A DNA stretch of 64,000 nt from Weissella muntiaci (GCF_008107635.1 NZ_SDGZ01000003.1:81750-145749), one strand, 5' to 3'. Counted from the first letter of the stretch, positions 50,284-59,319 are shown. Notes: a model not told the origin generated them from the letters alone. Made by a program: numbers and translations.

Positions 50284-51744
50284 TTATAAATTACGGCCAA
50301 GTGATTCATCACTAATGTCATGTTCTTTACTGACCGCGTTTTTATCTGCATTGAGCATTTTATGCATGTGGTCAACTTCAGCCTTAGTCAGTTGATTCAG
50401 CTTTTTTGAGATACTATTCAACTTTGTAAAAGTGGTCTTCTCAACCGGCATTTTATTTTGAGTCTTGGCTTCACCTTTACCTCTGATATTCTCAAAGTTC
50501 CCAAATCTATCTTTTGCAAAGCCCTTATCAACTGCTGATTTATTGAAATTCACTGGCTCATTTGAGAAATCTTTTGCCTGTACGGTCCGCCGATCGAGGC
50601 GCTCTGGATCTTTGAAGTTCTCGTTAAACTGCCGATAAATACTATTAGCCATTTCTTTCTGTAATCGATCATAACGGCCTTGCGACCATGACTGTTGACC
50701 CTTATTTTGACTACCATACACATACTCTTTTTTTTGGTCCATCTTCAATGTAGTTTCCACAAAGCTTTTAAACTCATCATTCATATCATCATTAAGTAAT
50801 TTATCAATGAGCTTGGTCATACGTTGATTGGCTAAATACATAGGCGAATCTTCAGATGTTTTTAGATTGTTGGTATTACCTACCTTCCAGCGACCACGCA
50901 TATTTTCAGGTAACACTTCATAAATTTCTTGAAGATCTGCCGTATATTTATTTGTGTTATCCAGTAGATTTAGGCTCTCATTCTTGATACTGCTTTGATA
51001 CTTGCCAACTGCCTCATAGATCTTCGCATTTTCAACCGTCGTAGCTTCATTAGATAACTCATATCTAAACTTGGCTTCGACTTGCTTTTTGACCTTGAAG
51101 TTCATAATTCCAATTGGTTCGCCGGATTTATGCAGCATTTCTGGTCTGGTCTCTTCAGATACTTTTGAAAACCATAAATGCATATTTAGATGATCCGTGT
51201 CCTGGTGAATTACGCCAAACCATACAACATCGTCTTGTCCCTCTCCAAGTGGCAATGGGAAGGCTTTATCGAACAATTTGCTTACAACTTTTTGCTCAGC
51301 TCTCTTTAAACTATTTTGGTCCAATGTCTCAGTTTTGGGATCATATAAATCATTTTCTGCTAACCAATCACCTCTGATAGAAAATGCCATTTCATGTAAA
51401 ATATTTCCGTTATCTTGTGCCTGGTCTAAGCGATTCTCAAGTCTTTCAACCTGGTCATCATTCAAATTCAAACTACCACTATCAAAGATTGGGTGTTCTT
51501 CAGTTACGGCCGTTTCACGTTGCGCGTATCCTCTTGAGAACACGTCATCAGCTTTTATATCTGAGATCGCAAAATTATTCGATTCATTGACCTTTCCAGC
51601 CTTCTCTCCATATTTCCTAACAATTGACTTGTAACGTTGTTTTGATTCTTTGGCCTTTGATGCAGTCGTAAAATGTGTTGGCAATAAAATTGCCCCTTTC
51701 CTGACTTCACCCATTTTAAACTTAGCAATCGAACCGGTTTTCAT
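50284..51744 (-). CDS. Relaxase, MobL/MOBP-related
   Basis: The 486-residue relaxase nicks oriT and pilots the strand. The histidine triad is visible in FGVIHQDTDHLNMHLWFSK (near residue 195), the arrangement of MobL-type relaxases such as that of Bacillus plasmid pLS20. The likely nicking Tyr lies in the N-terminal part (KYGEKAGK or RYKSIVRKYG). The C-terminal half is charged and helical, probably for relaxosome contacts. It starts at AAGGAG-spaced ATG and overlaps the end of its upstream neighbour by 4 nt. Confidence 0.82.
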   Translation of the reverse strand: MKTGSIAKFKMGEVRKGAILLPTHFTTASKAKESKQRYKSIVRKYGEKAGKVNESNNFAISDIKADDVFSRGYAQRETAVTEEHPIFDSGSLNLNDDQVERLENRLDQAQDNGNILHEMAFSIRGDWLAENDLYDPKTETLDQNSLKRAEQKVVSKLFDKAFPLPLGEGQDDVVWFGVIHQDTDHLNMHLWFSKVSEETRPEMLHKSGEPIGIMNFKVKKQVEAKFRYELSNEATTVENAKIYEAVGKYQSSIKNESLNLLDNTNKYTADLQEIYEVLPENMRGRWKVGNTNNLKTSEDSPMYLANQRMTKLIDKLLNDDMNDEFKSFVETTLKMDQKKEYVYGSQNKGQQSWSQGRYDRLQKEMANSIYRQFNENFKDPERLDRRTVQAKDFSNEPVNFNKSAVDKGFAKDRFGNFENIRGKGEAKTQNKMPVEKTTFTKLNSISKKLNQLTKAEVDHMHKMLNADKNAVSKEHDISDESLGRNL

Positions 51745-52079
51745 TTTGTACTCCTTACCGTCTGCTTTTGATATTCTTTTAAGGCTTCGACTACGTCTTC
51801 AGGAGTCTCAAATTTTGGATCTAGGTCAACGTACAATTTTGTGGAGCGTACAATTCTGTCGCGATCAATGCCAAGAACTCTCGATACCGATCTAGCTGAT
51901 CTTTTATAGTTATTCATTAGCATTAGACTCGCTTGTGATATCCAATAACGGGGATCCTCTTCTTTTGTTTTATCACCAATTAATTCTGTATTAGTTCCAC
52001 CAAAAGGCTCAGTTGGATTCAACCAATCATCCATAGCTAATGTTTCAAGTGCTCTCTTTAAATCAAAGTTTTCTGCCAT
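51741..52079 (-). CDS. Relaxosome-associated small protein
   Basis: The 112-residue, mostly helical protein includes the segment YKRSARSVSRVLGIDRDRIVRSTK, which resembles a helix-turn-helix. It overlaps the relaxase start by 4 nt and the previous stop by 1 nt. It could be a DNA-binding accessory factor at oriT. No family is recognised. Confidence 0.6.
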   Translation of the reverse strand: MAENFDLKRALETLAMDDWLNPTEPFGGTNTELIGDKTKEEDPRYWISQASLMLMNNYKRSARSVSRVLGIDRDRIVRSTKLYVDLDPKFETPEDVVEALKEYQKQTVRSTK

Positions 52080-52744
52080 TAGAATTCCATTCCTCCATTT
52101 CCGCGTTGTTTAGCGTTGACCTTGTCCTCCATTCGATTTCTCTCAAACTGGCGCAAAGCTATTCCTAACGGTCCGCTCGAATTTATTTCGCTGTGTAGGT
52201 CCTCAAACATCTCAGGGGTAAATTGCTGCATATCTTCAGGAAGCGTATTTCTTTCATGCTCCATCGCTGCAATGAATGAAGTGATTTTTTTGAGATCTTC
52301 TAGGTCACGACTGATATCTTTTAATTGGCCATCTTCCGAATTTAATCGTTCCATTTTATTCAACAATGCTGGGTAAGACATACCAAAGTTTTCAGGATTC
52401 ATCACCACTTGATCCACGAAAAATCTCAGAATAAATTTATATATTGTGGATTGTTGATTTGGGTTAACACCGGTTTCTGAATGCTGTCCAAACCAATAAC
52501 CCGCTAAGCTTCGATACCAAGACTCCTCGGCATTCTCTCTGATGGGAACAACGTTTTTGGACTTTTGATCAATTGATTCAGGCTCATCAAGTAACTTCAA
52601 AAGGTCGTCAATTTGGTTCGTCTCTTGCAGCATTTTGGCATCGACATTATCGGGGTCAGAATTAAATTTCTTTTCTAGAATTGCCAATCGCTTCTTTAAT
52701 CTAGACCGCATTTTTTCTTTGCTTTTATAAACGCTATTTGCCAT
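52079..52744 (-). CDS. Helical protein of the mobilisation operon
   Basis: The 221-residue, strongly charged and helical protein has a coiled-coil-like N terminus (KEKMRSRLKKRLAILEKKFNSD), and no membrane helix or enzymatic motif. It precedes the relaxase genes with overlapping stop and start codons and has a TAGGAG site. It may be a relaxosome scaffold. No family is recognised. Confidence 0.58.
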   Translation of the reverse strand: MANSVYKSKEKMRSRLKKRLAILEKKFNSDPDNVDAKMLQETNQIDDLLKLLDEPESIDQKSKNVVPIRENAEESWYRSLAGYWFGQHSETGVNPNQQSTIYKFILRFFVDQVVMNPENFGMSYPALLNKMERLNSEDGQLKDISRDLEDLKKITSFIAAMEHERNTLPEDMQQFTPEMFEDLHSEINSSGPLGIALRQFERNRMEDKVNAKQRGNGGMEF

Positions 52745-52753
52745 TGAATTCTC

Positions 52754-53035
52754 CTAAAACAACAAAACTTCAGCTGTTGATTTTGACTTGCTTCCGGCAT
52801 TTAAAGTCTTCTGTGGTGTAACTACGTCTTCAATTGAATATTCCGGAATTGTTAGAATGCCGGTTGTCGTTTCAATTTTGTATTCGGGAATGTATTTATT
52901 GTGAACGTTGACTAGAACGTCTAAAATTTTGCCCGTAAAATTGCCATGATCATGGAATGTTTTGAGATAACTTGTTGATAAAGCAGCCACGTTTTGCCCG
53001 ACCTTATATCTAGGTGTTGCTAGTAACGTACACAT
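52754..53035 (-). CDS. Small protein, KOW/SH3-like beta fold
   Basis: The 93-residue protein has beta-rich segments (RYKVGQNVAALSTSYLKTFHDHGNFTGKILDV, then YKIETTTGILTIPEYSIED). The pattern is like small SH3-type barrels that bind proteins or nucleic acids. It lies between the nuclease and the helical mobilisation protein, 15 bp after the former. Its function is unknown. Confidence 0.55.
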   Translation of the reverse strand: MCTLLATPRYKVGQNVAALSTSYLKTFHDHGNFTGKILDVLVNVHNKYIPEYKIETTTGILTIPEYSIEDVVTPQKTLNAGSKSKSTAEVLLF

Positions 53036-53049
53036 AATATTTTTCTCCT

Positions 53050-53838
53050 TTACTGTTGTACATTTTGAATCGCTGAACCAGTGTAGTAATTAATTTTCCA
53101 ACCAGGTTGCGCGTTAAAGATATAAACGTTGAAGCTAATGCTGTCGTCTGTAACTGATTGGGCTTCCATTTCAACGCCCCGTGGGACGCGTTCAATATTT
53201 CGGTAGATTGGTGTAACTCTGTACCTAACATAATGATTTTTATCTTGTCGCAAATATGTGGCGACTTGGTTCTCATACGTCTCCATTGATGCTTGGTTAT
53301 CAGACTCATGAGTTGCATTTAGTGCCACTGTCCCTGTTACCAAATTTGCAGGATTATTATTCTCACCAGTCAATTGGAAGCCGATCAAATGGCTACGATT
53401 ATATAAATACGTTTGCACTCCATTAGCATCAAATTTATAGACCTTATACCCTGGAGTCTTAACAGTAAGGGGCTCCCTTTTTTTCGTTGGCATCAATGAT
53501 TTATTGAGTAAAGCATTTGCCTTTTGTGGACGCGCTAGTAGGTCACGATTAGAAAGTTTTTGCCAACCTCCATCATCAATTTTTAGTTCAGAACTTTTGA
53601 AATCCGGCTTATCTTCATTCACAAAAATTTGTTGCTGACCATTGTATTCTTGTTTTGCTAACCAAGATTGTGTGTTGTCATTAATAGTCTTTTGTACTTC
53701 AGGACTCGCTTGAGATTTGCCAATACCATCAAAGATATTATCAAAAATTACTCCCCTAAATAGGTATAGTAATGCTAATAAAATTGCTAAAAGAACTAGA
53801 ACAATTTTAGTGAACTTTTGTTGCTGCATTGAATGCAT
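53050..53838 (-). CDS. Membrane-anchored DNA/RNA non-specific endonuclease (EndA-like)
   Basis: The 262-residue protein has an N-terminal anchor (IVLVLLAILLALLYLFRGVIF) and a beta-beta-alpha-metal nuclease domain. NRSHLIGFQLTG carries the catalytic His, and NPANLVTGTVALN the metal-binding Asn. It resembles the streptococcal DNA-entry nuclease EndA. On a conjugative element it could degrade competing DNA at the cell surface or process extracellular DNA during mating. The gene has its own GGAG site and lies next to the mobilisation genes. Confidence 0.88.
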   Translation of the reverse strand: MHSMQQQKFTKIVLVLLAILLALLYLFRGVIFDNIFDGIGKSQASPEVQKTINDNTQSWLAKQEYNGQQQIFVNEDKPDFKSSELKIDDGGWQKLSNRDLLARPQKANALLNKSLMPTKKREPLTVKTPGYKVYKFDANGVQTYLYNRSHLIGFQLTGENNNPANLVTGTVALNATHESDNQASMETYENQVATYLRQDKNHYVRYRVTPIYRNIERVPRGVEMEAQSVTDDSISFNVYIFNAQPGWKINYYTGSAIQNVQQ

Positions 53839-53855
53839 CTGACCGATCTCCTTCT

Positions 53856-54209
53856 TTAATAATTGTTGAATTTTTCAAGTAACTGTTTATTGATACTGAC
53901 GAACTTTCCCATCGTAAAGTTTAGTTGGTTCAGCTGATCACTTATTGCTTGAATATCATCACCGGCAACTTTCGTAGAATTATTCATTGTTTTAGTTAAG
54001 ACATTTAATTGATTTACCACATCTTCTAACGGCCCAGATAATAATTTTGTGGCATTATTTTGTTCCGCATTTTCTGCAAAGTTTTCGAGGATCAATTGTA
54101 GTAAAGAGTTTCTAGAAATATTGTTCTTTTGAGCTTCATTTTCAATGATCTCGACTGTTTTTTTCGATAGATTTCTGACTAATACATTTGTTTTAGAAGA
54201 GTTTGTCAT
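53856..54209 (-). CDS. Ribbon-helix-helix relaxosome accessory protein
   Basis: The 117-residue protein has an N-terminal ribbon-helix-helix domain (TNVLVRNLSKKTVEIIENEAQKN then ISRNSLLQLILENF) and a long C-terminal helix. It resembles MobC/PcfF accessory proteins that bind oriT and recruit the relaxase. The start at 54209 is preferred because the upstream TTG extension reads through the ribosome site. It lies immediately beside the oriT candidate, as such genes usually do. Confidence 0.75.
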   Translation of the reverse strand: MTNSSKTNVLVRNLSKKTVEIIENEAQKNNISRNSLLQLILENFAENAEQNNATKLLSGPLEDVVNQLNVLTKTMNNSTKVAGDDIQAISDQLNQLNFTMGKFVSINKQLLEKFNNY

Positions 54210-54229
54210 AGGGATAAATATCTCCAAGA

Positions 54230-54395
54230 TTTTGAGAGTAGATAGAGAGTGAGTTTTAACAGGTTAAGGGGAAATGCAATCACGATGTGATTGAACCCCG
54301 CTGTGCGGGCATTTCAGGTGATATCACTTTCAGTGAAATGTACGACACTTGTAATACACGTTGTGATACCGATGTAATACAGAATTTTGATTAAA
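54230..54395. other. oriT: oriT candidate
   Basis: A non-coding stretch between the accessory-protein gene and the next operon contains several repeats: CAATCAC-GAT-GTGATTG (54277-54293), CCCGC-TGT-GCGGG (54297-54309) and the palindrome GTGATATCAC (54318-54327). Three tandem near-repeats TTGTAATACACG, TTGTGATACCG and ATGTAATACAG follow at 54349-54382. Hairpins plus iterons next to relaxase-accessory genes are the expected form of an origin of transfer. The nick site cannot be placed from sequence alone. Confidence 0.6.
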
Positions 54396-54400
54396 AATGA

Positions 54401-54435
54401 ACGTGAAAAATCAGTTTCATGCCAATTTTTCACGT
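54401..54435 (-). terminator. Terminator after the 54441 gene
   Basis: ACGTGAAAAAT and ATTTTTCACGT form an 11-bp stem. On the minus strand it ends in TTCATTTTT. It closes the 59.8-54.4 kb operon just before oriT. Confidence 0.7.
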
Positions 54436-54440
54436 AACTT

Positions 54441-55421
54441 TTAATATGGCTTTGGTAGGTCCAACTTACCGTGTTCATACTTAGATTTATTGTCATTTAG
54501 GGTAGAAATTTGTGCTTTTGCATTTCGAATTTCATCCTTTGCATCAGAGATTTTGTCTTTCAAAGTAGTAATTCTTGCTTGATCATTTTGAATAGAACTA
54601 TCCAGCTTTTGCTGTTCATCTGAAGTTAGTGAGTCAGACTGAGCACGCTTCAATTTGATATCTTTTTCTTGATCCTTAATCAAATCATTCAACTTACTAA
54701 TGGCATTATTGTTAGCAATAATTAATTTGTTCTGAGTATCAATATCATCATCAACTTGTTCAACTGCTAGCTTTTTTTGAGTGCGTGGTTGAAGTTCTTT
54801 ATCAATACTTACCTTGTCGTTATTTACGATAATTGTGGTATCTTGGTCTGTCAGACCTTTGCTGCTACTTGATGATGAGGAGAGACTTGATACAGCTCCA
54901 ACATTCGTATCATTTACAGCCTTATCATGAAACTTAACTTGAACATCTTGGAAGTTGTGTTTCACGTTTAGATACTGCAAGGCAACAGTGTTTTGAGACG
55001 TTGGATATACCATCAACTTTGTGTCATTTGTTCTGTACCTATCACCATCAAAACTAAGCTTAATCTTATCCAAATCGACTGCGGTAAAGTCGGTACTATC
55101 TCCGCTATCAATTCTAAATTTCAGTAGTAATGTACCTGTATTAGGGTTGAAAATTCGCTTTGTTATGACCGCAGATTTACCATCATTTCCAAAGCTCATT
55201 TCCTTGTTTAATTCAGTGCTTTGTACGTTGGTAGACTTCATTGTAATGTGTGCAGCAATCACGAAGAATATGGCAATTCCAAGCATTGAATAATACCTAA
55301 TAGCGGTCCATTTCCGCTTCTTATCCTGTATATCATACTTACGATTACTACGTTTTACCTGGTGTCTATACCACCATTTTGCAAAGCGACCAGCGTTTGG
55401 TTTTAGCTTAGGATTTTGCAT
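54441..55421 (-). CDS. Bitopic membrane protein with C-terminal coiled coil
   Basis: In the 326-residue protein a basic cytoplasmic N terminus leads to one helix (YYSMLGIAIFFVIAAHITM). A beta-rich outside domain follows (about 70-180), then a long coiled coil (about 215-310: VDDDIDTQNKLIIANNNAISKL, KDQEKDIKLKRAQSD and others). No family is recognised. It is the last gene before oriT in an operon that also encodes SSB. Confidence 0.6.
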   Translation of the reverse strand: MQNPKLKPNAGRFAKWWYRHQVKRSNRKYDIQDKKRKWTAIRYYSMLGIAIFFVIAAHITMKSTNVQSTELNKEMSFGNDGKSAVITKRIFNPNTGTLLLKFRIDSGDSTDFTAVDLDKIKLSFDGDRYRTNDTKLMVYPTSQNTVALQYLNVKHNFQDVQVKFHDKAVNDTNVGAVSSLSSSSSSSKGLTDQDTTIIVNNDKVSIDKELQPRTQKKLAVEQVDDDIDTQNKLIIANNNAISKLNDLIKDQEKDIKLKRAQSDSLTSDEQQKLDSSIQNDQARITTLKDKISDAKDEIRNAKAQISTLNDNKSKYEHGKLDLPKPY

Positions 55422-55433
55422 TTCTAACTCCTT

Positions 55434-55886
55434 TTATTGCAAATGATTTGAGTCAAATCCAGGAATACCGAATGGATTATTCATCTCAGCTGGTGGCTCT
55501 TCATTACTAGGAAATGGGTACTGATTGCCCGCAAAGTGACCTGTATCTGTTTGATTGGCACTTTGCTTTTTTGGAGACCAAATATGAAATGATTGAATAG
55601 AATTTTGTGTACCATATCCACGTTTTCCATCTGCTCGACTAAACGAAAAGCTCTCTTGGATGAAATCAATTTCCATCACAGTTCCCTTGTCGATACCCAT
55701 GCTGTTTAAGACCTCTGCACGCTTATCCAATGCCGTGTAGTAGAGAAAGTCTGTTGGTGCATTTTTCCTAGTATTTCGCTCAATAGCAAGACCAATTGTG
55801 ATCTTTGCAATAGGCTTTTCCTGGTTACCCACATATTCGAATTTTGGTGTACCTGTAACTCGCCCAACATGTATATTTGTTTGCAT
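55434..55886 (-). CDS. ssb: Single-stranded DNA-binding protein (SSB-like)
   Basis: In the 150-residue protein the OB-fold N-terminal half (HVGRVTGTPKFEYVGNQEKPIAKITIGLAIER, then DFLYYTALDKRAEVL) is SSB-like. The C terminus lacks the usual DDDIPF acidic tip and ends FDSNHLQ. SSB genes are typical of the leading region of conjugative elements, where they protect the entering strand. It is 12 bp upstream of the coiled-coil gene and 4 bp after the next one. Confidence 0.78.
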   Translation of the reverse strand: MQTNIHVGRVTGTPKFEYVGNQEKPIAKITIGLAIERNTRKNAPTDFLYYTALDKRAEVLNSMGIDKGTVMEIDFIQESFSFSRADGKRGYGTQNSIQSFHIWSPKKQSANQTDTGHFAGNQYPFPSNEEPPAEMNNPFGIPGFDSNHLQ

Positions 55887-55889
55887 TTT

Positions 55890-56246
55890 CTATCCTTCTT
55901 TCTTGTTAAATTGAACTGGAAATTGTATCTTCAACTCCAGGGAGACTGGTTGAAACTTACTGATCAAATACTCTTCTAAATCGTACCCAGCAGGTTTAGT
56001 TGACGCATAGATTGTTTCACGTTCTGACACAGCCCACTGTCTTTTTTGAATTGCAAATAATTGCCCTGTTGATTCATCAATCACACAATCATCAAGCAAT
56101 AAATCATATTGTCCGTCACAAGCTATTAAGACTGACTCATCTTTGATTAGGTTGCTATTCAAACACCTGGCTAAGTAAAAAACATTGTGATTATCAGATG
56201 GCAAATCATCTTCAAAAAATATGTCTAATTCTAGCTGCTCTATCAT
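55890..56246 (-). CDS. Early-operon protein, function unknown
   Basis: The 118-residue acidic protein contains the segments DIFFEDDLPSDNHNVFYLA and YDLLLDDCVIDESTGQLF. The ATG follows GGAGAGGG and overlaps the stop of the preceding gene by 4 nt. The strong negative charge is compatible with DNA mimicry, but no known antirestriction family matches. Its position beside ssb supports an establishment role, by inference. Confidence 0.58.
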   Translation of the reverse strand: MIEQLELDIFFEDDLPSDNHNVFYLARCLNSNLIKDESVLIACDGQYDLLLDDCVIDESTGQLFAIQKRQWAVSERETIYASTKPAGYDLEEYLISKFQPVSLELKIQFPVQFNKKEG

Positions 56247-56488
56247 TTTCCCTCTCCAAAATTTTTATATTTTAACGTAACAAACCCAAATGTTTTAGAA
56301 CTATTTTTCATTTCGCTTTTGATCTGAATAAGGAGCTCTTCGTCGATTTTATACAGCCACATTGCTTGTGGTAATTGGTCAGACGAGTCCATACGATCAA
56401 GAATTATTTTATTTAGTTCTGCATGTGTCGTAGCTTCTAACAAAATTCTTTGTCGACGTAAATCGACTGCAACATACCTCTTAACCAC
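56243..56488 (-). CDS. Small early-operon protein
   Basis: The 81-residue protein (VVKRYVAVDLRRQRILLEAT, then helices and KTFGFVTLKYKNFG) looks like an alpha/beta fold. A GTG start at 56488 has ideal spacing from AGGAGG, whereas the TTG at 56494 abuts it. No family is recognised. It overlaps the next gene. Confidence 0.55.
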   Translation of the reverse strand: MVKRYVAVDLRRQRILLEATTHAELNKIILDRMDSSDQLPQAMWLYKIDEELLIQIKSEMKNSSKTFGFVTLKYKNFGEGK

Positions 56489-56521
56489 AACCAACCTCCT
56501 TCAGTTTTGTTACACGCATTT

Positions 56522-56749
56522 TTAATCCATAAAATACTTGTTCTTAAATACCAAGAAGCCAATACATATACCTATAATTACAACAAGAATTGCACTAATA
56601 CTGAGTAATAAAAAAAATGTATATCTTTCTAACTTGTCTTCAATTTGTAATCCATGATTTAATCCAATTGCATAAATACAGAGTATTAAAATTATCCATG
56701 ACACTAATCCAAATATAAAAACTGTGGTACGCACCGCGCCGATTGACAT
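56522..56749 (-). CDS. Small two-helix membrane protein
   Basis: The 75-residue protein has two hydrophobic helices (TTVFIFGLVSWIILILCIYAIGL and TFFLLLSISAILVVIIGICIGFLVF). The start at 56749 is 9 nt after TGGAGG; the longer frame lacks a site. It may be an exclusion factor or a membrane part of the neighbouring protein at 56792. No family is recognised. Confidence 0.6.
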   Translation of the reverse strand: MSIGAVRTTVFIFGLVSWIILILCIYAIGLNHGLQIEDKLERYTFFLLLSISAILVVIIGICIGFLVFKNKYFMD

Positions 56750-56791
56750 TGTGTCTAACCTCCATAAATTTCTTATGATCTTCACTACATA

Positions 56792-57133
56792 TTAATTTTT
56801 TAAATCAATATCAGTTGGAGCATTCTTAAATTTGGTGATTTTAAGTTGGATCTCATCTCCTGCTTTGTATCGAGCGTAAGAGTCTGTTTCCGTGACTGAA
56901 ATTCGATCATTACCTTCAGGGTCGTCAACAATATACGCAACTGAAGTACCAAAAAGACTCTGATTCTTATCAACCTGAATAACCCTCACCTTTTCCGTCG
57001 CTTTACTCGTTACTGAATAATCATCAATAATGCTAATAATCAAATTCATCGCAGCATAAAATACTAAAGTTCCGAGCATTACGGCTATTAAATTAACAAT
57101 CAACTTTTTCTTTACATTATCCCCAGGTTTCAT
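56792..57133 (-). CDS. Membrane-anchored beta-domain protein
   Basis: The 113-residue protein has a basic N terminus and one helix (LIVNLIAVMLGTLVFYAAMNLIISI), then an extracellular beta-rich domain (TEKVRVIQVDKNQSLFGTSVAYIVDD and ARYKAGDEIQLKITKF). The domain resembles small DUF3592-like OB/beta modules, without certainty. It is part of the early operon. Confidence 0.58.
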   Translation of the reverse strand: MKPGDNVKKKLIVNLIAVMLGTLVFYAAMNLIISIIDDYSVTSKATEKVRVIQVDKNQSLFGTSVAYIVDDPEGNDRISVTETDSYARYKAGDEIQLKITKFKNAPTDIDLKN

Positions 57134-57153
57134 ATTGTGTGGCCCTCCAAGAA

Positions 57154-58146
57154 CTAATTAACAAATTTTGTGCTAATTGAATCAATATCTTTGATGCTGA
57201 TTGATGAAGAGCCATCTTCATTATTGGTAAACTCAATCCGCTGATCGTCCTTCAACAACTCAGCCGGAACTGACACTTCAATACCTGAATCTAACTTAAA
57301 AACTCGCTTGCCAAGTTTCTGTTCATATCCCATCGGGATATCAATGTATTTACCAATCTCACGCTCATTTAGGGACTCAACTAGGTCTTTTTGTGCAGCC
57401 TGGTTATCAGAGAAAGTAATCTTCGCAACGTTATCAACTTCAAGGGAATCTACAAACTGAGCATTCTCATATAAGTAGTTTTGGACATCTGAGAAAGCTT
57501 CATACTCAGGAATATCATATTTATCAGCTATGTTCTTAACTGCTTTGCGTAGGTACTTCAATTGAGTTCTTGCTGAAGCCTTTGGAGTTAGTCCCATTAA
57601 AGGTGAAAGGATATTGACCCTATGGCCATCAATTAAGTATTTCTTTTCAGTGACCCAATACGTGCCATGAGTTTTATCAATAATTAATCCATCGCTAATC
57701 TGCTGAGAATTTGGTTGAAGAATGTTATAACTACGTACTAGCGTATTAGCTACTCCAGATTCAGTTGATTTGAAACTCTGAGAATACATACGAGTAAAGT
57801 TCAATTTAAAAATGGCTAGGTAGTCATATGCACCTTCTGAGTAATCAATAGCTAGTAAATCACCGGAAGGAACTTCTTCAGCAGTTGCAATTGCGTTAAA
57901 CATATCTTCAGCTAAATGACCCGTTGCCTCGATAAAAGACTCAGATGTGTTTAGATGCATCAATTGCTGGAGCAATTCATTTTCTTCAATATCACCTTCT
58001 TTAAAGTCACTACTGGTAAATTTATTTACAAAATTTTCAAGGTACTCATGAATACCCCCTACGCCCATTTCAAGCTCTTGATCTGACTTAATTAATTCAC
58101 CATTATCTTTGTTTAGTACGTGTAGAATCGCATGTTTGATAATCAT
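57154..58146 (-). CDS. NdpA/YejK-family nucleoid-associated protein
   Basis: The 330-residue protein begins MIIKHAILHVLNKDNGE, followed by the NdpA/NA37 pattern (SDQELEMG, LLAIDYSEGAYDYLAIFKLNF, DGLIIDKTHGTYWVTEKKYL). These proteins bind the nucleoid of many bacteria and occur on mobile elements; their precise role is unclear. The central YLAIFKLNF segment is typical of the fold. It is 19 bp after its upstream gene. Confidence 0.82.
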   Translation of the reverse strand: MIIKHAILHVLNKDNGELIKSDQELEMGVGGIHEYLENFVNKFTSSDFKEGDIEENELLQQLMHLNTSESFIEATGHLAEDMFNAIATAEEVPSGDLLAIDYSEGAYDYLAIFKLNFTRMYSQSFKSTESGVANTLVRSYNILQPNSQQISDGLIIDKTHGTYWVTEKKYLIDGHRVNILSPLMGLTPKASARTQLKYLRKAVKNIADKYDIPEYEAFSDVQNYLYENAQFVDSLEVDNVAKITFSDNQAAQKDLVESLNEREIGKYIDIPMGYEQKLGKRVFKLDSGIEVSVPAELLKDDQRIEFTNNEDGSSSISIKDIDSISTKFVN

Positions 58147-58164
58147 TTTTAATTACTCCAATCA

Positions 58165-58506
58165 CTATTTGTTTTTAAAAATTTGCATTCTATTATTCTT
58201 TTCACCACGATAGTCGGAGAGCATATTATTGACCTTCAGGTATTTGCCGAAATCACTCTGCTCCGGTACCGCTTGATATTCCGTTAAATATGGACCTCTA
58301 GTACGTTGTTTTAGATCAGGTAAACGTTGTAATTTTAGATTTTTACGAATCCACTTCTTTGTTTCTTTTTTTGCGATATCTTTTGACGGATATGGGGGAA
58401 ACTCTTTCACTTTCACCTGTCCATATTCATAAGCCAGTGGATTGCCAAAAAGGTCAATCTGAGTGACAACTATTGGCTGATATCTAACTGTTGCTGAATA
58501 TCTCAA
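58165..58506 (-). CDS. Basic early-operon protein, function unknown
   Basis: The 113-residue basic protein has a beta-rich first third (RYSATVRYQPIVVTQIDLFG) and Lys/Arg-rich helices. It starts at TTG after AAGGAGG. It may bind nucleic acid. No family is recognised. Confidence 0.58.
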   Translation of the reverse strand: MRYSATVRYQPIVVTQIDLFGNPLAYEYGQVKVKEFPPYPSKDIAKKETKKWIRKNLKLQRLPDLKQRTRGPYLTEYQAVPEQSDFGKYLKVNNMLSDYRGEKNNRMQIFKNK

Positions 58507-58576
58507 TGTCTAACCTCCTTCTATATAGTGGTCAATGGAATTTGCAAACATTTATATTCAATTTCCAAAAAAAGTT

Positions 58577-58717
58577 TTATTCATCCATCCAAGCATCATT
58601 TACATATCCAACGATCTTAGTTTGATCTCCACTAGTTTTTTTAAAATTCGTTGTATCTAAGTTACGGTAGACATCAAAAATATAGCTCAGTGATATATCG
58701 ACCAACTTGTGAGTCAT
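58577..58717 (-). CDS. Possible short ORF in an operon gap
   Basis: A 46-residue ORF (MTHKLVDISLSYIFDVYRNL, then a polar end DAWMDE) fills part of the 222-bp gap after the sce7726 gene, which is otherwise empty. The ribosome site is weak, so expression is doubtful. Confidence 0.35.
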   Translation of the reverse strand: MTHKLVDISLSYIFDVYRNLDTTNFKKTSGDQTKIVGYVNDAWMDE

Positions 58718-58728
58718 GAACAATTGAA

Positions 58729-59319
58729 TCAATTTTTTATACTTTTGACGATTATTGACTCCACCTGATCTACGCCAATACCATTAGCATTTTTCACAAT
58801 CAGCTTTATCAAATTCTGTTTAATCATGGTCCTGCCTAACTTTCGATCGTCCTCCGGTAGCAGAGGTAACAACTCTTTCTTGAGATTTATGACAGGCATT
58901 GTAAATAACAGACTCGCTAAATCAATATTTGGATTGTTTTTAGCAAATCGAACATGCTTTAAAATAGTTCTCCCATTTTTGTCTGCCTGTGCAAGTATCA
59001 CACCCCAATGACTTGGAAGTAATTTCATGGCTGAGGATAACAACTTGTTACCAACGACCAAGTAGTTCAAATCGAAAATCTTGTCATAACCTTTAATTTG
59101 ATGTGGCAATCTCTTCAAAGAATCAAAGTCACTTTTGATTTCAATGCCAACGGTTCGTTTATTCACTAGGACCATGTCAACTCTTACGGGATCCGTCATT
59201 AACAGAAATTCTTCTAATATCCTTGTATCCTGGTAACTTGCAAATGTTTTTCGTAAAGCGACACGGATTTTCGTATCATCCACGAGTAATGTATTATTCA
59301 GCTGTTTAGTCGTGGTCAT
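58729..59319 (-). CDS. sce7726-family predicted nuclease-like protein
   Basis: The 196-residue protein shows the family pattern VRVDMVLVNKRTVGIEIKSDFDSLKRLPHQIKGYDKIFD. EIKSD resembles the catalytic D/ExK of PD-(D/E)xK nucleases, and the segment YLVVGNKLL and SHWGVILA follow in order. The family is known from phages and mobile elements but has no confirmed activity. It overlaps the gene at 59306 by 14 nt, so expression is coupled. Confidence 0.78.
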   Translation of the reverse strand: MTTTKQLNNTLLVDDTKIRVALRKTFASYQDTRILEEFLLMTDPVRVDMVLVNKRTVGIEIKSDFDSLKRLPHQIKGYDKIFDLNYLVVGNKLLSSAMKLLPSHWGVILAQADKNGRTILKHVRFAKNNPNIDLASLLFTMPVINLKKELLPLLPEDDRKLGRTMIKQNLIKLIVKNANGIGVDQVESIIVKSIKN

